Assembly (NCBI GenBank): GCA_003134855.1
Contig: PLCS01000008.1
Coordinates: 310,001 to 374,000 of the forward strand
Source of the DNA: Acidobacteriaceae bacterium
Lineage (GTDB): Bacteria > Acidobacteriota > Terriglobia > Terriglobales > Acidobacteriaceae
Direction of reading: 5' to 3'
Length of the DNA: 64,000 nucleotides
Under the pieces are notes generated by a model, which made no database searches, had not been told where the DNA came from, and was given only the letters and a program-made list of their open reading frames with translations. Of the stretch, positions 11,357-19,452 are shown piece by piece (the stretch's first letter is position 1; each line of letters begins with the position of its first letter). The translations under genes and the position numbers were made by a program.

Positions 11357-12244
11357 ATGGACACGACGCTCGACGCCTGGCATATCCTTCAGACCGTGGT
11401 GCAACTGGGAGGATTTGCGCCTGCGGCCAAACAGCTCAACCGCTCTCAGTCAACCATCAGTTACGCCATCGGACGCCTGCAGGAGCAGTTGGGGCTCCGC
11501 CTCTTCGAGATGCACGGCAGGAAAGCGCGGTTGACCGAAGTGGGCAGGCTCCTGCTGGCCGATGCGGAGCCGATTTTGGACGGTTTTCATCGGCTTGAGC
11601 AGCGCGCCCGGCTGATGGCCTCGGGCGGAGCCTCCGAGGTCAGGCTTTCGGTGGACTGCATCTTTCCCGAAGACCGCCTCTTCGCCGCCCTGACGGCATT
11701 CTCGCGCGCTTTTCCGCATGTGAGGACGATCCTCCGGCAAGGCGCCTTTCTCTCCGCGGACACGGAGTTCTCGCTCCACAAAGCGCAAATCTGCATCACC
11801 GGATTGATCACCCGCGAACTCTTCGTCAAGCCCATCCTGATGATCCGATTGCTTGCCGTCGTACGCCGCGATCATCCTCTCCTCTCGATCCGGCGCAGGC
11901 TCTCGCGCTCCGACCTGATGCAGCATATGCTGGTGGTGATCGAAAGCCTTGCCTCCGGAGGATTGAAGCATCAGCCGCGGCATCCCGCGCAGTCCATGCT
12001 TCCGGTCGGCTCAATCGAATCGGCGATCGCCGCGGTGCGCAGCGGGCTTTGTTTCGGCTGGCTGCCGGAGTACCGTATCCAGGCCGAACTCGATAGCGGT
12101 GATTTCGTGGCGCTTCCTCTGACCGCCGGCTTGACGCGAGAACTCAGGCTGAATCTCGTCTGCAAAGAGCTGAGCGCCAGCAGCTCCGAGGTCAATGCCC
12201 TGGCGGAACTGCTGGGAATGAGCCACGCCATGGAAGTTATTTGA
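11357..12244 (+). CDS. LysR-family transcriptional regulator
   Basis: 295 residues. The N-terminal winged helix-turn-helix (LDAWHILQTVVQLGGFAPAAKQLNRSQSTISYAIGRLQEQLGLRLF) matches the LysR pattern, followed by the linker helix and a substrate-binding domain from about residue 92 (VRLSVDCIFPEDRLFAAL). It is divergent from the CE1 esterase gene and directly upstream of the first GH51 gene, the classical position for a LysR activator of a catabolic locus. The effector is unknown; a sugar or phenolic released by the locus is a guess. Confidence 0.9.
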   Translation: MDTTLDAWHILQTVVQLGGFAPAAKQLNRSQSTISYAIGRLQEQLGLRLFEMHGRKARLTEVGRLLLADAEPILDGFHRLEQRARLMASGGASEVRLSVDCIFPEDRLFAALTAFSRAFPHVRTILRQGAFLSADTEFSLHKAQICITGLITRELFVKPILMIRLLAVVRRDHPLLSIRRRLSRSDLMQHMLVVIESLASGGLKHQPRHPAQSMLPVGSIESAIAAVRSGLCFGWLPEYRIQAELDSGDFVALPLTAGLTRELRLNLVCKELSASSSEVNALAELLGMSHAMEVI

Positions 12245-12480
12245 GCTGTTGTTTTGCCGGGCCGGTTCCTGAGCGAACCCGGCGCGGGCGAAGATGTATC
12301 GACGAATTCGATCCGAATCACGCGAGCAAATCTGACTTGCCCGCAGTAAGAGCGCTTCTGTATAGTTCAACTCTCAGAGAACGTTTTCGTGCATCGCTCG
12401 TCCGGCGCGGCGGATCTCCGCCATCCGGAGCTGTGAGAATACTTCCGTGTAGATTCACTGCATTCTCTCTGGGAGCTCGA

Positions 12481-14067
12481 ATGAACTTCGCCGCGCGCCG
12501 CTTTATCCTCCGCATCGCTCTTCTGCTGCTGGTTTCCGCCGCGCCGCTGATGGCCCAGCAGACAGCTCACTTATCCATCGACGCATCCAGGGCCGGAGCG
12601 AAGATCGACCGCAACCTTTTCGGCCAGTTCGCGGAGAATCTCGGACACGGCTTGTACGAAGGCATCTGGGTTGGCCCGGATTCCCCAATTCCGAACACGC
12701 GCGGGATCCGCAAGGACGTTGTAACCGCCCTTCAAGCGTTGAAGGTGCCCGACGTCCGCTGGCCGGGCGGCTGCTTTGCCGACGAGTACCATTGGCGCAA
12801 AGGAGTAGGCCCAGCCGGGAAGCGGCCGGCCACGGTCAACTCCACCTGGGGAGGCGTGGTCGATCCGAATGCTTTCGGGACTGACGAATTCATGGATTTC
12901 ATCCAGCAGATCGGCAGCCAGGCCTACGTCTCGGTCAATGTCGGAAGTGGGACTCCGCAGGAAGCGGCCGAGTGGCTGGAGTATATGACAGCGGCCGCTC
13001 CCACGGCGCTTGAGAAAGAGCGCGCCGCCAACGGTCATCCCGACCCGTACAAGGTCGGCTTCATGGGCATCGGCAACGAGAGCTGGAGTTGCGGCGGCGA
13101 CATGATCGTGGACTACTATCTGGCCCAGCTCAAAATCTACAGCCACTTCGTCCGGAACATGAATCCGGCCCAGCAGGACAAGAACCAGATGCTCAAGATC
13201 GCCGTCGGCCCGGGCTTTCCCGAAACCGAGTGGACCGAGGCCGTGATGAAGGCCTGGAAGCAGCACGACTGGGCCTGGGACTTCGACGGCCTGTCGGTGC
13301 ACTGGTATACAACGCCCGGCGGCTGGCCGCTCTCTATGCCTTCAACCGGCTTTAGCGTTGACGATTACGACAAGACCCTCAAGTCCACGCTCTTTATGGA
13401 TGAGTTCCTGCGCAAGCAGGAGGAGGTCATGGACAGGTACGATCCGCAGAAGAAGGTCGCCCTTGTCGTCGATGAGTGGGGCGGATGGTATAAAGCGCTG
13501 CCCGGCACGAACGAGCATTTTCTTGTCCAGCAGAACAGCCTGAGAGACGCGATTCTGACGTCGCTGAACCTTAACATCTTCGCCCGTCATGCCGATCGCG
13601 TGCGCATGGCCAACATCGCCCAGATGATCAACGTGCTGCAAGCGATGATCCTGACCGACAAAGAAAAAATGGTCCTGACGCCGACCTATTACGTCTTCAG
13701 GATGTATGTACCCTTCCAGGACGCGACGTTTGTTCCGGTGGATTTCGATCCCGGCACGCTCCATCGTGACGGCATCACCCTGCCGCGCGTCGATGCTCTT
13801 GCCGCCAAAGACGCGTCGGGCAAGCTCTGGCTTGAAATCACGAATCTCGATTCGGAAAAGCCAGTTGAAATCGATGCGGAGATCACCGGCATGACAGTCA
13901 AGACGGCCAAGGGAGAGACGCTGACCGCGCCTGCCGTTGACAGCATCAACACCTTCGCGGCGCCCGGCACGGTTGTGCCCAAGCCCATTTCCGCAACGGT
14001 GAAAGGCGGCAGGTTGGCGCTGACGGTTGAGCCAAAGTCGGTGACAGTCCTCTCGCTGGAGCCATAA
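12481..14067 (+). CDS. GH51 alpha-L-arabinofuranosidase
   Basis: 528 residues. The start at 12481 is chosen because GGGAG sits five to six bases before it and a signal peptide (RRFILRIALLLLVSAAPLMAQ) follows; the open frame runs further upstream but without a signal sequence. GH51 hallmarks: GQFAENLGHGLYEGIWVG, the conserved RWPGGCFADEYHWR, acid/base in MGIGNESWSCGG (Glu about 200) and nucleophile in VVDEWGGWY (Glu about 332), then the C-terminal beta-sandwich. It removes alpha-L-arabinofuranosyl groups from arabinoxylan or arabinan. Most GH51 enzymes are cytoplasmic; this one is exported. Confidence 0.93.
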   Translation: MNFAARRFILRIALLLLVSAAPLMAQQTAHLSIDASRAGAKIDRNLFGQFAENLGHGLYEGIWVGPDSPIPNTRGIRKDVVTALQALKVPDVRWPGGCFADEYHWRKGVGPAGKRPATVNSTWGGVVDPNAFGTDEFMDFIQQIGSQAYVSVNVGSGTPQEAAEWLEYMTAAAPTALEKERAANGHPDPYKVGFMGIGNESWSCGGDMIVDYYLAQLKIYSHFVRNMNPAQQDKNQMLKIAVGPGFPETEWTEAVMKAWKQHDWAWDFDGLSVHWYTTPGGWPLSMPSTGFSVDDYDKTLKSTLFMDEFLRKQEEVMDRYDPQKKVALVVDEWGGWYKALPGTNEHFLVQQNSLRDAILTSLNLNIFARHADRVRMANIAQMINVLQAMILTDKEKMVLTPTYYVFRMYVPFQDATFVPVDFDPGTLHRDGITLPRVDALAAKDASGKLWLEITNLDSEKPVEIDAEITGMTVKTAKGETLTAPAVDSINTFAAPGTVVPKPISATVKGGRLALTVEPKSVTVLSLEP

Positions 14068-14174
14068 CAGTCCTGATTGATGGGCGGATTTGGTCCACCC
14101 GCCCGCTCATCGCGATAGTGCCGCGATGAACGGGGCACAGTTTTTTACCGGGTTCTTTCAAGGAGTTATTCATC

Positions 14175-16292
14175 ATGCAATCGCGAATCAGAAAATCCGT
14201 TTTGAGGGCGTCGGCAGTGTTGCTGTCCGCGCTCGTCCTGTCGCTCGTGTCTGCCGCACAAACGCCTCCAGTGAATGTGACGATCGACGCCACGAAGACC
14301 GGCGCTCCGATCTCGAAGAACATCTACGGGCAGTTCCTGGAGCATGGCGGCGATATCGTCAACACCGGTGTCTGGGCCGAGCTGCTGGCCGACCGCAAGT
14401 TCTACTATCCGGTCGCGGCAACCGCGCCCCAGCCGCCGCAGCCGATGGGCAACGCGGCGGGCAACCCCCGGTTCCGGCGTCCGATCGCGCGCTGGTGGGC
14501 GCCGATCGGCGGCGATGGAGCCGTCACCATGGATAAGAAAGCCCCCTACACCGGCGACCAGACGCCGCTGGTGAAGCTCGATGCGAAGACGCCGCGCGGC
14601 ATTGCCGAGTCGGGCATTGTTGTGCGCAAGGGGAAGGCGTACACCGGCCGCATCGTGCTTGGGGGCGCGCCTGGCGCCGTTGTAAAGATCACGCTGATCT
14701 GGGGCAAGGAGGCCGCTGACCGCCAGACGGTCACGCTCGCCGCGCTCTCCTCCGCTTATCGCAAGTTTCCGCTCAGCTTTCAAGCCAAAGCCGACAGCGA
14801 CGACGCGCGCATCGAGATCACCGCAACCGGCACGGGCTCATTTCACATTGGCGCGGTCTCGCTGATGCCCGCCGACAACATCGAGGGCTTCCGCGCGGAG
14901 GTCATCGCCGCGCTCAAGCAACTGCGATTCGGCGTCCTTCGTTTTCCCGGCGGCAACTTCGTCTCCGCTTACGAGTGGCGCAACGGCGTCGGCGACATCG
15001 ACAAGCGCCCGCCGATCTTCGATCCGGTCTGGCACGCAGTGCAGCCGAACGATGTGGGCACCGACGAGTTTCTCGCGCTCTGCCGCCTGCTCGGCGTCGA
15101 TCCTTACATCACTGTCAATGCCGGCTTTGGCGACGCCTGGTCGGCGCGCGAGCTGGTCGAATACACCAACGGCGCCATCACCACGCCGATGGGAAAAAGG
15201 CGCGCCGCCAACGGCCACCCGCTACCCTATAACGTCAAGCTGTGGGGCGTCGGCAACGAGCCATGGGGCGACTACCAGATGGGCGCGATATCGCCGGAGC
15301 AATTCGCTCTCAAGCACAATCTCTTCGCCAAGGCGATGAAGCAGGTCGACCCGACGATCAAGCTCATCGCCGGCGGAGCCATGCCCGATGTGATGGAGGG
15401 CGCCGATCAGTCCAGGCGCATCGGCGGCAAGTACGTTCCCGACTATCTGACGCCGGCCGACTGGAGCGGCTATTTGCTGGCGCACGATCTAGACAACATC
15501 GATATGCTCAGCGAGCACTACTATGCGTCCGGCACGGAGCACACGGACATGAAGCTCGGCAAAAAGGTGCCGATCAACCCGCCGCTGTCGCAGATCGAGT
15601 GGATGCGCGCTCCGGCCGTTCAGGTTCGCGCCAAATACGAGCACTACCAGAAATACCTGGAACTGATCCCCGGCCTCAAAGATAAACCGGTTCCGATAGC
15701 CATCGACGAATGGGCGTATTTTGGCGGCGGACCCGGCTCCTACAAGACGGCCCCTGCCTACGCGTGGGCCTTCCACGAGATGTTCCGCCACTCGGATATC
15801 TTCCAAATGGGCTGCTTCACATTTGCAACGGCGATGATGAGCTCGAACCGCACCGAAGCCATTCTCAATCCCACCGGGATGCTCTTCAAGATGTACCGCG
15901 ATCACTTCGGCGTCATCCCGGTCGAGGTCTCCGGCGACTCACCGCAGCCCAAGCCCACATTCCCCGTAGGCGGCGATCAGCCCGCGGTGAATCCGGGCAG
16001 CGATACTTATCCGCTCGATGTGGTGGCCGCCTTTAGCGAAGACAAAAAGACCTTCACCATCGCCGTGCTGAATCCATCGGAAGCCAAACACAGCATGAAG
16101 CTCGCAATCAACGGCGTAAAGCTCGTCAGCGTGGGCAAGATGTGGCAGATGGCGCCCTCCAAGCTGGATGCGGTCGTGGCGCTCGGAAAGACGCCGGAGG
16201 TTGCGGTGGAGGAGCATGCGCTCGGCGCGCTTCCGGAGACGATTGATGCGCCTCCGTTCAGCGTCAGCATCTATTCATATCCGGTCCAGTAG
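14175..16292 (+). CDS. GH51 alpha-L-arabinofuranosidase with inserted CBM-like domain
   Basis: 705 residues, AAGGAG nine bases before the ATG, and a signal peptide. The catalytic barrel starts (KNIYGQFLEHGG) and is then interrupted at about residues 95-235 by a beta-sandwich resembling a CBM4/9 carbohydrate-binding module, before resuming at LRFPGGNFVSAYEWR. Acid/base lies in VGNEPWG (Glu about 362) and nucleophile in IDEWAYF (Glu about 512). This longer architecture is the second GH51 subtype and differs clearly from the preceding gene, so the pair is not a recent duplication. It follows that gene by 107 bases and probably shares its transcript. Confidence 0.92.
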   Translation: MQSRIRKSVLRASAVLLSALVLSLVSAAQTPPVNVTIDATKTGAPISKNIYGQFLEHGGDIVNTGVWAELLADRKFYYPVAATAPQPPQPMGNAAGNPRFRRPIARWWAPIGGDGAVTMDKKAPYTGDQTPLVKLDAKTPRGIAESGIVVRKGKAYTGRIVLGGAPGAVVKITLIWGKEAADRQTVTLAALSSAYRKFPLSFQAKADSDDARIEITATGTGSFHIGAVSLMPADNIEGFRAEVIAALKQLRFGVLRFPGGNFVSAYEWRNGVGDIDKRPPIFDPVWHAVQPNDVGTDEFLALCRLLGVDPYITVNAGFGDAWSARELVEYTNGAITTPMGKRRAANGHPLPYNVKLWGVGNEPWGDYQMGAISPEQFALKHNLFAKAMKQVDPTIKLIAGGAMPDVMEGADQSRRIGGKYVPDYLTPADWSGYLLAHDLDNIDMLSEHYYASGTEHTDMKLGKKVPINPPLSQIEWMRAPAVQVRAKYEHYQKYLELIPGLKDKPVPIAIDEWAYFGGGPGSYKTAPAYAWAFHEMFRHSDIFQMGCFTFATAMMSSNRTEAILNPTGMLFKMYRDHFGVIPVEVSGDSPQPKPTFPVGGDQPAVNPGSDTYPLDVVAAFSEDKKTFTIAVLNPSEAKHSMKLAINGVKLVSVGKMWQMAPSKLDAVVALGKTPEVAVEEHALGALPETIDAPPFSVSIYSYPVQ

Positions 16293-16347
16293 CCTGCTTT
16301 GCCTTGGCATGAATGCAGTAGAAACCAGTTTTCGAATGAGGACAACG

Positions 16348-17454
16348 ATGAAAATTCCGAAGTTATGTAGTGCAGTGTTACTGGGGATGGCCGCTTCATT
16401 GGGGACCATGCTCATGGCCCAGGTTCAAACGATCGTGCCGCCGGTGATTCCGAGCGCAAAGCCGGTTGCGGTCGAGCACATCAAGATTCACGGCGCGGAG
16501 CTGGAAGGCAACCTGGAAGGCGACGCCGTCGATCGGGACGTGATCGTCTTCCTGCCGCCCAGCTACGAGAAGGAGAAGCATCGCCGCTATCCCGTCGTGT
16601 ACGCGCTGCACGGCTATTCGATCGGGGCAGAACAGTGGACGCATGAGATCCATGTGCCGCAGACGATTGAGGGAGCCATTGCCCAGGGCGCAAACGAGAT
16701 GATTGTCGTGCTGCCCGACTCGAAGACCATCTACAACGGTTCGATGTATTCGAGCTCGGTGACGACAGGCGACTTTGAGAAGTTCATCGCGCACGACGTG
16801 GTTGCGTACATCGACGCGCACTACCGGACAATTCCCGAACGCACGAGCCGTGGATTGGTCGGCCACTCCATGGGCGGCTACGGCGCCAGTCGCATCGGCA
16901 TGAAGCATTCCGATGTCTTCAGCGCGCTCTACATCATGAGCCCCTGCTGCTTGTCGCCGATGGGAGGCGCTGGGTTTGGACCTCCTGACAAGATGAAGGA
17001 GATGGCGATCGCCAACGAAAAGAAGATTGCCGGGGCGAAATCGCCAGCCGATGCCGCGGCCCTGCTGCCGGGCTTCGGCGCCGCGCAGCTTGCCACGGCT
17101 GCCGCCTGGGCGCCCAACCCCAAGAATCCGCCGCTGTATCTTGACCTGTCGACAAAGGACGGGGTTCCAGTGCCGGAGATACAGGCAAAACTCACGGCCA
17201 ACGCGCCCCTGGTCTTTGTCGATCAGTACATCGGGAATCTCAAACAGTATCGCGCGATCGCCATGGATGTGGGCGACCAGGATGGCTTGCGCATCGATGC
17301 CGGCAAGCTGCATGATATTTTCGACAAGTACGGAATCGCGAACAGCTTTGAAATCTATCCGGGCACGCACACCAGCGCCGTGGCTGACCGCTTTCAGAAT
17401 CACATTATGCCGTTCTTCAGCAAGAATCTCTGTTTTCAGGCGGGCTGCAAGTAG
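16348..17454 (+). CDS. Secreted CE1/esterase D-type carbohydrate esterase
   Basis: 368 residues. ATG at 16348 is preferred over two upstream in-frame ATGs because GAGG lies six to seven bases before it and a signal peptide starts there (MKIPKLCSAVLLGMAASLG). The alpha/beta hydrolase has the oxyanion region YALHGYS, the nucleophile elbow GHSMGGYGA (Ser about 174) and a late His in YPGTHTSAV. Related proteins are annotated as feruloyl esterases or S-formylglutathione-hydrolase-like; export and position between arabinofuranosidases favour a plant glycan esterase. Confidence 0.85.
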   Translation: MKIPKLCSAVLLGMAASLGTMLMAQVQTIVPPVIPSAKPVAVEHIKIHGAELEGNLEGDAVDRDVIVFLPPSYEKEKHRRYPVVYALHGYSIGAEQWTHEIHVPQTIEGAIAQGANEMIVVLPDSKTIYNGSMYSSSVTTGDFEKFIAHDVVAYIDAHYRTIPERTSRGLVGHSMGGYGASRIGMKHSDVFSALYIMSPCCLSPMGGAGFGPPDKMKEMAIANEKKIAGAKSPADAAALLPGFGAAQLATAAAWAPNPKNPPLYLDLSTKDGVPVPEIQAKLTANAPLVFVDQYIGNLKQYRAIAMDVGDQDGLRIDAGKLHDIFDKYGIANSFEIYPGTHTSAVADRFQNHIMPFFSKNLCFQAGCK

Positions 17455-17478
17455 GCAGTTCGAGCAAGGAGTATCGCC

Positions 17479-19404
17479 ATGATCGATCGTTCGCGCCGCA
17501 ACTTCCTCAAGACTTCTGCCGGGGCCGCCGGCCTGTGCCTGATCGGCCCCTCGGCAGTCGTTCATGCCTTGTCAGGCGACGAGCCCGAGCATCCCGCGGG
17601 TCGGCTTGTGCCCTTCCCGCTTGCCTCGGTGCGTCTCGCCCCCGGCATCTTCCGGGAGCAGGCCGAGATCAACACCCGCTACCTCGACTCGCTCACGGTC
17701 GACCGGCTGCTGCATTCCTTCCGCATCACGGCCGGCATTGCCTCCAGCGCAACGCCCTATAAAGGCTGGGAGGATCCCACCTGCGAGCTGCGTGGCCACT
17801 TCGCCGGCGGGCACTATCTCTCCGCCGTTGCGCTCTCTTCGGCCGCTTCGGGCAACACCGTTCTCAAGAGCCGCGGCGATGAGCTTGTCGCCGGCCTCGC
17901 CGCCTGCCAGAAGAAGATCGGAACCCGGTACCTGAGCGCCTACCCCACTGAACTCTTTGAACACCTGGCGCAGGGCAAGTCCGTCTGGGCGCCCTTCTAC
18001 ACCTATCACAAGATCATGGCCGGCTTGCTGGATATGTATCTGCTCACGGGCAATGCGGACGCATTGCAGATCGCCGAAGGCATGGGCCAATGGGCGCATG
18101 AGTATTTCTGGGGCATCAGCGCCGATCAGCGCCAGCGTATGCTGCGCACTGAGTACGGCGGGATGAACGAGGTGTTGATCAATCTGGCCGCCATCACCAA
18201 GAAAGACCGGTACATTGATGCCGCCCATTTCTTTGAGCAGCCCGGCTTCCTCGATCCGCTGGCCGAGCGCCGCGATGAGCTGCAAGGCCTGCATGCAAAC
18301 ACACACGTCCCCAAGATCATCGGCGCGGCCCGCATGTATGAGGTCACGGGCGACCGCCGCTACCGGCAGATTGCCGAGTACTTTCTCGAAGAAGTGCTCA
18401 CCGCACGCAACTACGTCATCGGCAACACCAGCCTCGACGAGCATTGGAAGACTGCGCCGGGAAAACTGGGAGGAACGCTGGGCTGGACGAACGCCGAGTG
18501 CTGCGTGGCCTACAACCTGATGAAGCTGGAGAGGCTGGTCTTCGGATGGACGGCCGACGCGCGCTGGATGGATGAGTATGAGCGCTCTCTCTTCAACTGC
18601 AGGCTGGGCACACAGAACGCGCAGGGCCTGAAGCAGTACTTCTTCCCGCTCGACGCCGGCTACTGGCGCGCCTACCACTCGCCCGAGGAGTCGTTCTGGT
18701 GCTGCACCGGAACCGGCGTCGAGGAGTTCGCCAAGTTCACGGACACAATCTTCTTCCATCGCGGCGGTGACGTTTATGTGAACCAGTTCATCGCGGCGAC
18801 GCTCGATTGGAAAGACGAAGGCCTCGTCATCGAGCAGGTCACGCAATTCCCGCAAGAGCAGGGCACGACGCTCAAGATCAAATCCTCGCGCCCCGCTGCC
18901 CGCACCATCCATGTGCGCATTCCCGGCTGGACAACGGAAGAAGCTGCGGTCAAGGTCAACGGCCGGCCGTTGGAGGCTGTTGCCGATCCGGGATCGTATC
19001 TTGCGATTCGGAGAGTCTGGCAGGACGGCGACACGATCAGCGTCAGCCTTCCGATGCAACTGCGCCAGGAGCCGCTGCCTGGCGACGACTCTGTCACTGC
19101 CGCGCTCTACGGCCCACTCGTGCTTGCCGCCGATCTCGGCGCAGGCCCTACGGACACGCCCAACAGAGTGATCCACAGCGGCGATACAGTTCCCAAAAAT
19201 CTGCCCGCGGCGTCTCCGCTGCCGAAGGCCACCGCCGCGCCGGATGCAAAGACGAAGCAGTGGATTCAGGTTGAATCCGCGCCGGAACTGCGCTTTACCG
19301 CGGCTGGAGAAGGCGCGAAATTCCCGATGATGCCCATGTACCGGATCGCCGATCAGCGCTACTCGGTGTACTGGCAGATGCAAAGCCCGAAGAAGCAGAG
19401 CTGA
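17479..19404 (+). CDS. GH127 beta-L-arabinofuranosidase, Tat-exported
   Basis: 641 residues. The N-terminus has a twin-arginine signal (RSRRNFLKTSAGAAGLCLIG), so the enzyme is probably exported folded, consistent with a metal-bound active site. The (alpha/alpha)6 barrel contains CELRGHFAGGHYLSA, TEYGGMNEV, NAECCVAYN (Glu about 340, Cys 341-342) and FWCCTGTG (Cys about 408-409), corresponding to the Zn-binding Glu and Cys ligands and Cys nucleophile described for HypBA1. Family members release beta-L-arabinofuranose from hydroxyproline-rich proteins or pectin side chains. It starts 24 bases after the CE1 gene stop with AAGGAG upstream, so it belongs to the same transcript. Confidence 0.93.
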   Translation: MIDRSRRNFLKTSAGAAGLCLIGPSAVVHALSGDEPEHPAGRLVPFPLASVRLAPGIFREQAEINTRYLDSLTVDRLLHSFRITAGIASSATPYKGWEDPTCELRGHFAGGHYLSAVALSSAASGNTVLKSRGDELVAGLAACQKKIGTRYLSAYPTELFEHLAQGKSVWAPFYTYHKIMAGLLDMYLLTGNADALQIAEGMGQWAHEYFWGISADQRQRMLRTEYGGMNEVLINLAAITKKDRYIDAAHFFEQPGFLDPLAERRDELQGLHANTHVPKIIGAARMYEVTGDRRYRQIAEYFLEEVLTARNYVIGNTSLDEHWKTAPGKLGGTLGWTNAECCVAYNLMKLERLVFGWTADARWMDEYERSLFNCRLGTQNAQGLKQYFFPLDAGYWRAYHSPEESFWCCTGTGVEEFAKFTDTIFFHRGGDVYVNQFIAATLDWKDEGLVIEQVTQFPQEQGTTLKIKSSRPAARTIHVRIPGWTTEEAAVKVNGRPLEAVADPGSYLAIRRVWQDGDTISVSLPMQLRQEPLPGDDSVTAALYGPLVLAADLGAGPTDTPNRVIHSGDTVPKNLPAASPLPKATAAPDAKTKQWIQVESAPELRFTAAGEGAKFPMMPMYRIADQRYSVYWQMQSPKKQS

Positions 19405-19452
19405 AGTGCGCAGCACAATCAGGGAAGCGGTTACCTCTCCGTCACTGCTCCA

